58,095 nt of DNA from Dipetalonema caudispina. Lineage: Eukaryota; Nematoda; Chromadorea; Rhabditida; Onchocercidae. The stretch is from positions 1 through 58,095 of the forward strand of contig JABVXV010000366.1 in assembly GCA_013365325.1 (NCBI GenBank). The letters are read 5' to 3'. Each line of letters starts with the position of its first letter. Position 1 is the first letter of the stretch. The notes beneath the pieces are model-generated. The model made no database searches and had not been told where the DNA came from. It saw only the letters and a program-made list of their open reading frames with translations. Both the position numbers and the translations under genes were made by a program. Of this stretch, positions 47,730 through 58,095 are shown piece after piece.

Positions 47730-48395
47730 ATAATGATTTTTACTAAGAAATAAATATCGTTGTAATAGGACTGATAACATGATGATGATGATGATTTCTT
47801 ACTAATAAGAGTGATAGTGATAATGATGATAATAATGTTAAAATTGGGAGATTTTATCAATGATAACAAAAAGATTAATACATGACATTAAGGATAACTA
47901 TTAACAAAGTTAATTATTAAATTTTTCAAAAGCATGAATGTAAATTATGCACAGCCTTATCACCATAATCAGTAATGATGACTAATTACATTGTAATCCT
48001 CGTGTTTTTTTTTTTTTTTTTTTGATAAATATTGATTAATTTTTTGTTCTACTAAAACAACAAAAGAAATCAATAAAGAGTTGATTGTAAAAATACCGTT
48101 AAAAAAAATACTACAAAATGGTTACTGTTATTGCTAATAACACAAAAAGTATCGTAAATGATTGGTACTTTATCACTATCATAAAATCACTTCTACTATT
48201 ATTATCTGATATTTTAAACTGTTCATATGTGTATGATATGATCAATGTATGATATGATTAATAATAATTCTTACTAAGGAATAAATATCTTAGTAATAAT
48301 GTTGATAATATGATGATTATCATGGTTTCTTATTAATAAGGATAGCAGTGATAATGGTGATAATAGTGTTAAAATTAGATGATTTTATCACTTTT
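47730..48395. repeat. Diverged direct duplication, two copies about 530 bases apart
   Basis: Copy 1 at about 47730-47870 and copy 2 at about 48258-48395 share, in order, ACTAAG(A/G)AATAAATATC, GATAA(C/T)ATGATGAT, TTTCTTA(C/T)TAATAAG and GTTAAAATT.G..GATTTTATCA. Microsatellite drift separates them. Confidence 0.65.
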
Positions 48396-49080
48396 GTATT
48401 ATTCATTCGTTTTCATCTTATTATTTTAATACGTGTTCCCAATTTTGAAAGAAGTTTTAACATCTTATTAATTTCACATAACTTTTTGATTTTTTTTTTT
48501 CCCGATTTCATGATTTCTTTTTTTATCATGCTATTATTATTAGTATCATCATTATTATTACCATTTATTATTGCTAATTATTAATTATTAATTAATACTA
48601 TTATTATTGTTACCACATTATTACTATTATTATCATTATTATTATTATTATTATTTTTCAATCTTTTCATCTTTTCTTCCATTCCATCTATAATATTTAA
48701 ATTTAACATTTCCATGCATGATTGCTCACCATATCTCTTCCGTATAATCTTCCTTTTTTTTTTTTTCCTGCTTAGATTTTTGTAAAAATTTTTTTCCTTT
48801 ACATTATCTATTAGTTATTTGCAATCAAAATTTTACAAACCTTTAATCTAAACTATAATAATTAATATCATATCATTCTTTCATTATACATTATACCTTT
48901 TTAAATCATCATATGAATTAATACATTTCGTATGTTCCTTTTCTATCAATTCCAATTTATTCTTATCTGAAGGAAATATTTTTGTTATTGTTGGTATTGT
49001 TTATCTTCACCATTACTATCATTCATTTTTCTATTTTGTAAAAAAGCTAAATATCATTACGCAAATTCTTATTTTTCACC

Positions 49081-49111
<31 letters not shown>

Positions 49112-49575
49112 TGTTGTATTCATTCAATTTCATTTATCCGATTATTATCACCTTGTATCTTCCATGCAAACAATTTTTAAATCATTTTTCCTTTTACCAT
49201 ACAATGTATTATATTCCATTTCTTTCTTTTTTTCTCTCTCTCTTCTTCTTTTTCAACTTGCTCTCTACTAAAAATTCATTGAAAATTTTTTTTTTTCAAT
49301 TTTTTTTTTTATTCTTTTATATACATATATAATAATACTATAACACTATGCTTTTTTTTCATCATTATTAATTCTTTTTTTTTTTTAATATTCATACCAT
49401 TAATTGATGTTATAAATAATTATTGGATTATTATAATTATGATTATTTTAATTTAATCATATATCTAAGAACAAAAAAAAGGAGCAAACGTAATGTTAAT
49501 TACTAATATTCGATGTGTTAATTCATTCCTACATTTTATAATTGAAATAATTTAAAAATTTTCTTATTTATTTTA
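48396..49575. other. AT-rich upstream region of the zinc-finger gene
   Basis: Degenerate ATT/ATC sequence and poly-T (49084-49112). No gene seen. Confidence 0.5.
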
Positions 49576-49576
49576 G
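49570..49576 (+). promoter_or_regulatory. Splice-acceptor consensus in front of the zinc-finger gene start
   Basis: TTATTTATTTTAG|CAAATATT lies 33 bases before the ATG, and an in-frame TAA at 49592-49594 separates them. It fits a trans-splice acceptor or a non-coding leader exon. Confidence 0.4.
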
Positions 49577-49609
49577 CAAATATTATTGAAATAATTACTG
49601 AATTATCAA

Positions 49610-50590
49610 ATGTTGCGACAACTTTTATCAACAACAAATGGTATTGGTTCGGGTAATGCATCCAGTGATTATGAGCATTGTTCAATGTATCCTTTAACTA
49701 GTCGAAATTTTGAAAATTCAACAGTAACATTACCTCCACCACCATTACCATTACCATCACTACAATCATCATCACAATCACAATTACCACCATCATCATC
49801 ATCATCATCATCAACATCATCATCATCATCGCTATCATTACCATTACCATTATCACCAACATCATCATTACCACAATCAACAGAAACTGTATCAACAGCA
49901 ACAACACAGAACCAGTTCAGGATTAATGACGATAAAAATTTGGTAGTTAAATAGTTTTTTTTTTTTTTTTTTTGATTTAAATCAACTTTTTTGTTCCTCT
50001 TTGCTTTACAGAAATTTTGGTTTTCCTTTTTAATATTGTGGAAATTTCGAAGTTTATACTGTGAAATTTATACAAAAAAAAAAAAAGCCTAATTTTGCTT
50101 GAATTAATTCATAAATGTAAGATTAGATCGTTTAACAAAAGAAAAAAATAAAAAAAAAAGAAAGGGAAATGTGACATTTTGGATTGACAAAGAAATGAAA
50201 TATGTCATTAATTTTAAAATTAGTTTCATATGACATTTTAGTTACACATACATACTAACTAATTAATAATTTGTAATAAAAAAAAAAAAAAAAAAAAGTA
50301 AAACTGGGAAGTGTTTTTGTTTTTTTCTTACTTATATCCATTGGAAAAGGAAAGGATAGAATAATTGAAATTCTTAATTAGTAATAGAAAAAGAAAGAAG
50401 ATGATAATTAAAAATATGATGTAAATAAACATCAAGTACTTTTGCAAATTTTCTTTTTTTTTTTTTTAAATAATTGAATTTATGTAATAAATGTATTATT
50501 TCATCCGTTTCTTTTCTCTTTGTTTTAAAAATTTCAAACTTTGAAATTTGTTTCCATAATTTAACATTACATTTCTTTTCATTAATATTT

Positions 50591-50623
<33 letters not shown>

Positions 50624-53600
50624 GTAAATTAATATTTTTATTTTAGACTAACGTCGAATATATGTCATTGGCGACAGGATATAACATGCAAACACCGATA
50701 ACATCAAATCATTTAGGAATTTTGGATACAAATAATGATTTAAATGGTTAATTGATTTTGATTACCAGAAATATCTCATAGTTTTAATAATGGAATAAAT
50801 AATTCTATAATTACTATTACATTGCTCAATAATATAAATTTTAATATAAGTAATATAACAATTAGCAATAATATAAATATTGGATGGTGTTAGAAAATAA
50901 ATATTTTGCAATATAATTAAACAATTAAACAATTGTTTCGAATTTATAACATATTATTATAATTTGCGACAAATTGTAAAATTGTTGAACACATCGTCAT
51001 TATGTATTGTTCATTTTGCCGGATTAGAATTAAAATCCGACAATTACATTGATATGGCTGTTATTTTTCTGATTTAGGGAGAAAAAAAAAATTGAAAAAG
51101 TTAGGGATTTGATGATATTTAGTAAGTATATCATTGTTAAAGGAAGAAGTGAAATTTTGAATCAAATATTTTTTTTTTTTTTTTTAATAATTTTTTGTTT
51201 TGTTCCTTTAAGCAATTTGCATTCTTTAAAATTTGTGTAATAAAAATTGAATTTTTTTGACTTCAAAAACTGGATCTGGATCTAATTTCAAGTTTCTTTT
51301 AGTATTTCTTTTCGAATTACCATTTCTTTTTTGAAAATAATTCTAATTAAAATGTTGATTTACTAAATTTGTTTAATAAATTAGACAAATTTACTAGATC
51401 TAGTTATTTTTTCTTTTAACTTGTTGAGGAATGCAGCTTTTTTTTTTTTTTTTCTTAATTTTTCATAGGGATTTTATATGATTAAATTTTTCCAAAAGAA
51501 ATGATTCATTCATTTTCTTTTTTTAAATTCTTTTTTTTTTTTTAAAAAAAATTTTAATATATAAATTTATTTTGAGATACAACAGAATTATTCTCATCAA
51601 CGTATGCAATGCTTTCGGCTGATAGCACTTTATGTTGGAATGTTTGGGATGAACAAACACGATTTTCAAATAGCACAAATGATTTTAATCCTAATGAAGT
51701 AATTAATTAAATTACATTTTATTTTCGTATATTTTCTAATCATGACGTATATTTTCATTTATGTTTTATATATATATGTCTTTTATTTATACTATTCATT
51801 TATAATTTAGATTTTTAATGCAATTATAAAAAAAATTGCAAATAAACATTTGATTAAGAAATTATGAAAAAAATTAAATATAAATTTTTTCCATAGATAT
51901 AAATATTTATTAAATTATTTTTCTTTCAATGATTTTTTTTTTTTTTTAATATTAATAAGAAAAAAAAAAAAAAACGTTTGTTGTAAAGATTTTTTCATGC
52001 ATAAAAATGAAATTCATACGTAAACATATGCAAACATTTGACAATGGAAATTTTTTAAACTGAAAGAAAGAAATGGTAGGCCAGTCGATAATTATATTTC
52101 GATAATAATCAACTTTTTATGAATTGAATTAATTTTAGCAATTTTTGAACGATGCAATTTTCTATTAATTGAGTTAATGTTAATATTTTTTGACAAGCAA
52201 ATTTTTATTAACTGACCTAATTTTAACAACTATTTTTCCTTACTTTTTTTTTTCTTTTTTTTTTTTTAAGTTACAGGTACCAATGAGTATAAACAGTCAA
52301 AATTTTGGTTATCCAGTGCATACAACTGCTCCTAGTTGCTCAAATAATATCAGGTAGATAATCATCATCAATTTTAAATTTGCAATTTCTTGGAAATGTA
52401 TATAGGTTATTATATAGCTTACGTCAATCCTAGATTTTCATCAATAATTAGAAGTTCTCAAGATTTTATCTGTTAATCAAGTTTTAATTGATGATTTTGG
52501 TATGTTTCTCATTTTTTATTCAGATATCAGGCACGTGATACAGGCCTAATTGATAATAATTACACAACAAATTGTCAAGGATTGATCAATGGTAATCGAT
52601 TAGAGTTGCAACAACCGGTAGTAATATCAAATAATAATGATATCAGAAATAGAAATTATGGTCAGCAAGAGAAATGTACCGAAAATTTGAATCAAATGAC
52701 ACAGTCTCGATTTTCTGACTCCAATCAAAAGATGATTCATACACCGGTACCAACAGGTAAATTGCCACTTTTTTATTTTCGCCTCATTTCTAGAACAAGG
52801 TCTTTTGGAAATATAATAATTGGAAATTCCCGTTATAAATTTCTCATTGATAAATGTATATTTGATTGTCCTTATTATTCTCGGACAATTTAGTCAAAGA
52901 TTCTTCTACAATATATTTGGTTAAATAAATTCATTAAATAAGTTCCTCATTTAATCTTCCACGTTAATTCCATCAAATTTCACAGTAATTTCACATGAAC
53001 TGTAATATATTCATATATATTCATTAAACATATTATTTACATATTTATTAATTCGAAAAATTCCATTATACTATTGTAGAATTAAAATATTTATTACATT
53101 ATTAATTAAAATATTAATATTTATGAAAAAAAAAAAGGAAAACTTTCGCTAAAAAATTTTGATATAATCTATCATTTATATTAATGTTATTGTACAAATA
53201 TGAATTAAATTAAATTTCCTGCAATAAGAATTAATTATCAAATAACTACAAGGGAAAGGGAAAAAAAAAAAAAAAAGGCCAAGAAGGAAAGGAAATTTTT
53301 GACAGGTTTTGGTGAAACAGTCAACAAATGTGAAAGGAAGCAAATAACATGTATGGCATGTCGCGGTGTTTACTCATCACGTAGATCACTTACCGGACAT
53401 ATCGGACGTAATGAGAAATGTCGAGAATTCATCGGTGTGTAAATGTGTAATTTGACAATGAAGCAAAAAGAAAGAAAACAAAAAAAATTGTTGCATAAAT
53501 TTTAAACGAATAAAAAAAAAAAAAAAAACAAAACAACACTTAATTATTTGAAAAAAAAAAATTAAACTAATATAATCATATCATTATTATATTAATCAAA

Positions 53601-56600
53601 TTATTTTATGGAAAAATAAGCAAAATTTATTTTATTTTATTTTATTTTTTTTCTTTATCATTTTCTTCTTTCTTTAAATTTATTGCCATGTTATATTACA
53701 GATAAAATTTAACATTTTATTAAAATTTTTACTCTTATCATTGTAATAATATATTTTATCAGAATCTTATGCATTCATTGTTATTGTAAAAAGTTTGAAA
53801 TAATTTCTTCGTCCTAATGGAATATTGATAATTTTGATAAATTATAGGACCTGTTTCTCCTTTGTTCAAAACTTCAAGACCTTTTTTTATTTTTCTTCCA
53901 TCTATTCTTTCTGATAAAAAGTCTTTCTTCAGAAAATATGAGCGATTTTGTAGTAATCGTCGAATGAGAAGGAATTCATGCATTTATTTAATTAGCCATA
54001 ATTAGTAAAATATCATTCGGATTTCAATTTAAAATGGTGAAATTTACATTTCCATTGTGAAAAAAAAAAGCTCTTTTATTCTTGAATACCTATTGAAACC
54101 ATATTTACATTAAGCTTTGTTGGATAATTATTGCATAATATTAAAACAAACCTATCATTCCTTATCAAAAATATTTGAAATTAAATTTCTATTAAAACCT
54201 ATAATTAATGAGAGAAAGATTTTGTTGAACTATTACAGGTCGGAATTATTTAGACCAAATGGGTGGTTTTGTTGAAAGTATGAGAATCTGTGATCCAGGA
54301 AATATTACCAATTCAAATGGTATCGATCCGGTTTGTCCATATTGTGATCGCTTTATAAGTCATTATAAAGTAGGAACTTGTTTCGTTTTTTTTCCCATCA
54401 TTAATTATAATTTCCTATGAATTATCAATAAATAAACGAATTTTTTTAAAATAAAAATATGGATAATACAGTATTATTTAAATAATAGCGAAGAAAACAC
54501 TTTATGGTATATTAAAATTTATTAGCATATTAAAATTGACATTAATTACTTGTTTAACTTTTTATTTGGTGTGAATTATTTTTAGCTACACATTGCTACA
54601 ATTATAAATAGGGAATAAAATATGAAATTTAATTCTAATAAAATTTCCAGTAATAAATGAAATTTGATCATTTTGTTTTTTTTTTTTTTTCTTCCCTAAT
54701 AATACAATACGACAATAATGGGTATGAATTAAATTGCCTGATAAGGATTAATATGAAAATTGTTTTGTTTAATTCAATCGATGATAAAATTTACTGTATT
54801 TGATATCACTTAACATTCATTTAAGAGAATGTTAAAATATTCAATGATATCTGTAAATACAGTAATAAATAAATGAGTGAATGATTGATTTTTTAAAAAA
54901 TCTTCCAGTATATATGTATTTTTTAACTTCAACTTCTTAGATTTTATTAGGTAATTTTTACATGGAAAATATTAATAGAAGTTTTGAAAGGTAAACTTTT
55001 TTAATTCAAGTATGAAAAATTAAAATGTTTGGGAATATCAATTAATTTTCACTTAATTAAAGATTCATTAATTTATAATATAATGAAGATAATAATAATA
55101 AAATATTACATTCTTATACGAGTACAGTTATTAAAAATATAAATTTTATAGGGTAATATTAGACGTCACGTGAATCAATGTATGAAATCGATACGTAACG
55201 GTAGCAAAGTGAGAAGAAAAGGTTTTTTTTTTTTTTTTTTATACAAAATTACACAAATTAAGTATTTGATATCAATTATCTTTCATCATACACAATGAAA
55301 GGAGACAATAAAAATAGTTTTTTTTGTGTGTAAAATTATCGTAATTCATAAAAAAAAAAAAACATTCAATGTTTTTTTTTTTTTTTCTTTGAATGAAATT
55401 TTACAAATTTCATTAACAAATATTTTTTTTTTCTCTTTCTTCTAAAAAATAAAAGAGAAAAATGAAAAATATGATAATAAAAATATTTTTTAGATGCTAC
55501 CTTAAAACAATTCACATCTGATACTTTTCAATTTGGTGATGGTTGTAATGAAACGATGACATTTTCGGATAGTTATCAACCACATGTATTAGAAACAACA
55601 ATGGCTGAAAAAATTCCATGGATGGATAATTGTAATGGTATTTTAGCTGAACAACAATCAACAGCTAAAATGAAATCATGTAGTATGAAAAAAGATCGTA
55701 GTAATGATGATCCATTCCGATGTCCGTTATGTGATTTTGCTACCATTTATAAGGTTTGTTTTGAGAAAAATGAAAAAATTCGAATAAAAAAATAATAATT
55801 CAAAAATTAAGAAAAAAAATAAAAATATAAGAAATTATTTAGATTATGTAAAATTTCTATATCGATTTATAACAGTTATTAAACATATCATTTTTGTAGG
55901 ATAAACATATATGGTTTAGAGCTAATTTTGAAAGTAAATTTATGCATGAATTAAGCATTCATTTTAGCTATCTTAACTTTTAAAATAATATGCTTACCTA
56001 AAAAAAAAAAATATTGAACATTCAGACTAAGATTTTTGTTATTAGCTTATAAATTTATATGAAGTATTTAGATTTTAGTACTTTTCATTTTTTTTTTTTT
56101 CTTCTTTGTTTGAGTATTTAAGATTATTAAAATTTCCAACGTGTGATTTATCATTTGTTATGTATAATTTTACACTTTTTTGTTATATTTAATTTCGACG
56201 ATAATTGCTATATTTAAATTTCACATTATCCTGCAATCATTTCACTATTTACTTTCAAAAATTTTTATTTTTATAATTTGTTAGAGAACAGTATAAAATG
56301 AATGTTACAATTTTATTTAAAATCAAACATTGATAATTTTTTCATTTTTATTTTTTTTTTTTAATTCTTAACAGGGCAATATGAAACGACATTTGAGTAC
56401 CTGCCATGGCTTACAAGATGATGATCTCAAAGATGGCTGTATTGATAAATTAAAATATAAAGAAGCGATTGATTCACGTTTGGAAAATGTATCACGTAAC
56501 AAGCGTTCCAAAAATTTACAGGTTTCTTAAAATAATAAAAAAAAAAAAAAAAAAAGAATTTCCTCTTTCATTTTTTTTTTTTTAAGTTATAAGATTCTAT

Positions 56601-57605
56601 TTACTTATTTCGAGCAAATTTTTGATGAATGATATTTTTTAAAATATTATCTTATTTATATAATAGTTTAGCATATGAAGCGTAGAATTCCACATACGTA
56701 AATACGTGGAATTAAATACACGCTATATTATTAATTTTATAAACGATTGGATTTAAATGAAACGTAAAATAAATCTTTTTGCTGTCACGTGAAATTAAAT
56801 GAAAAATTTTTTGCTAAATTTGAGCGCAGTTATTTTGATGTCAACATCATATAATTGCATTTATAGCGTATTATCTAAAATTCTATTAGTTCAAAAGAAA
56901 AAAGAAAAAGAAAAAATTATACCGTTATGATGATTCTAACAATTACCCATAATTTAATATTATTGTTTTTAACTTCTTTCCATGAATTTTTCGAAGTTTT
57001 AATCCAATTTCAAACATAAAATGAATATAATTCTTCAATTTCAATTTTTCAAATTTCAGTACCTCAAAGTTACACCAAAATTAGCTCAAATGGATATTGA
57101 TAATGGTCCTAGTTCTTCCAACTCTGATTGTGACGCGGTGAAAAAGATACCGAAGGTAGCAACGACGGATGTAATACCTTCAGTTTTTCGGATTGTTTCT
57201 TCTTTCAATAATTGGTTCGCTTCAACAATTATCAAAATTCATAATCTAATTCCAAATTTGAAATTTTCAAATTTTAAAAAGTTTGCATTGGATTAATTGC
57301 TACATTAATTGTTTAATCCGTCCATAGATTGTATATGTGCAATTATTTTTACCGTAAATAATATTTTAAGCGAAGAAGAATTCTCCTTATCAGTGATAAA
57401 TTCATGTGATGGTGATACTGCGATAGAAGTAAGACCAGAAGAATCATTATCAGAAATGGCTGAAATATCATCAAATGACAATGACAGTCAACTTCTAAGG
57501 TTAAATACAATCGATGAAACAATTGAAGCTGTTATAGCAAATGGAAATGAAAATACCATAAATGGAATGGGTACAAATAACAATAGTAGTAGTACCACTA
57601 TATGA
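49610..57605 (+). CDS. C2HC zinc-finger nuclear protein, about 660 aa, 12 exons
   Basis: Exons 49610-49942, 50647-50746, 51586-51698, 52277-52353, 52524-52756, 53306-53434, 54239-54369, 55152-55221, 55494-55753, 56375-56521, 57060-57214 and 57371-57605 (TGA). Residues about 40-95 are Pro, then Ser-rich, from CCA/TCA-type repeats. The middle is Asn/Gln/Ser-rich and likely disordered. Three fingers end in Cys rather than His: C301-x2-C-x12-H317-x6-C324, C361-x2-C-x13-H378-x3-C382 and C472-x2-C-x12-H488-x3-C492. Fingers 2 and 3 share YKGN(I/M)(K/R)RH. A basic run RNKRSKN (after finger 3) could be a nuclear signal. The C terminus is acidic and Ser/Asn-rich. A transcription regulator is the natural inference; no specific ortholog is recognised. 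The last join is uncertain: donor TG|GTTCGC at 57215 keeps frame, whereas the better-looking AAG|GTAGCA at 57156 does not. Confidence 0.83.
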
Positions 57606-57636
57606 CAATGAAAATTTCTTATTCATTAGTAGTAGA

Positions 57637-57642
57637 AATAAA
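57637..57642 (+). promoter_or_regulatory. Polyadenylation signal AATAAA of the zinc-finger gene
   Basis: AATAAA 32 bases after the TGA stop at 57603-57605; the only canonical signal close downstream. Confidence 0.5.
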
Positions 57643-57840
57643 TAATGTTTACTCAGTTAGTTACTTATTAATTAACAGGAAAAAATGATGGACTTTAATT
57701 AGTCGTCTTCTACTCTTTCGATCTTTATAAAACAAAAAAATTGCTCAAAAGAAGAAAAAAAAGAAGGAAAAAATTATTTTGGATAATTAATAAAATTGAC
57801 GCATGAAATATTTTTCCGTCCCCAAGGTTCAGTCCTATTC
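57643..57840. other. 3' flank of the zinc-finger gene
   Basis: Short AT-rich stretch between the gene and the terminal microsatellite; nothing recognised. Confidence 0.5.
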
Positions 57841-57844
57841 TAAT

Positions 57845-58095
<251 letters not shown>

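Noticed and set aside
49698..49907. Met/Val-rich minus-strand frame
   Set aside because: Antisense of the Ser/Pro-rich repeats in exon 1 of the zinc-finger gene.

Overview
The window is eukaryotic DNA, very AT-rich, with long A/T homopolymers, many di- and trinucleotide microsatellites and intron-split genes. Compact introns (39 to a few hundred bases), GT..AG borders with TTTCAG/TTTTAG-like acceptors, same-strand close gene spacing and small secreted products point to a nematode; a filarial or related parasitic species is the best guess from composition, but the sequence does not prove it. No tRNA, rRNA, CRISPR array or bacterial-type operon was seen. Exons were assembled by hand, joining only GT..AG introns that keep a reading frame to a stop codon. 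Both ends of the window lie in (ATT)n, so the piece is probably cut by unassembled microsatellites.

Layout. (1) 2.5-13.7 kb is the gene-dense part: a candidate small basic protein (2506-3966, +), a PPP1R14-like inhibitor of protein phosphatase 1 (5335-6271, +), then, convergent on the minus strand, a 751-residue coiled-coil protein with a C-terminal AT-hook (13112-7534) and, 191 bases upstream of its start on the same strand, a 64-residue predicted secreted peptide (13712-13304). (2) 13.7-32.9 kb is a gene desert holding a perfect 36-base palindrome, several minisatellites, (TAA)n arrays and a pair of 0.6 kb inverted repeats about 1 kb apart. (3) 32.9-36.4 kb (+) encodes a TMEM55/PIP4P-family membrane protein that has the zinc ribbon and two membrane helices but not the catalytic Cys-x5-Arg half; an alternative last exon could make a form without membrane helices. 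(4) 36.4-42.1 kb is mostly AT-rich filler, broken by one strikingly GC-rich 92-base island. (5) 42.2-44.1 kb (+) is TOMM20, the outer-membrane receptor for mitochondrial preproteins. (6) 44.1-49.6 kb is 3' flank plus dense microsatellites. (7) 49.6-57.6 kb (+) is a 12-exon gene for a nuclear protein with three C2HC zinc fingers, two of which are split by an intron at the same point.

The genes do not form one pathway. TOMM20 and the PPP1R14-like gene are housekeeping or signalling genes; the AT-hook coiled-coil protein and the zinc-finger protein are likely nuclear. The most novel material is the coiled-coil locus with extra coding-like segments inside its largest intron, the small secreted gene in front of it, the reduced TMEM55-like gene with its alternative 3' exon, and the GC-rich island.
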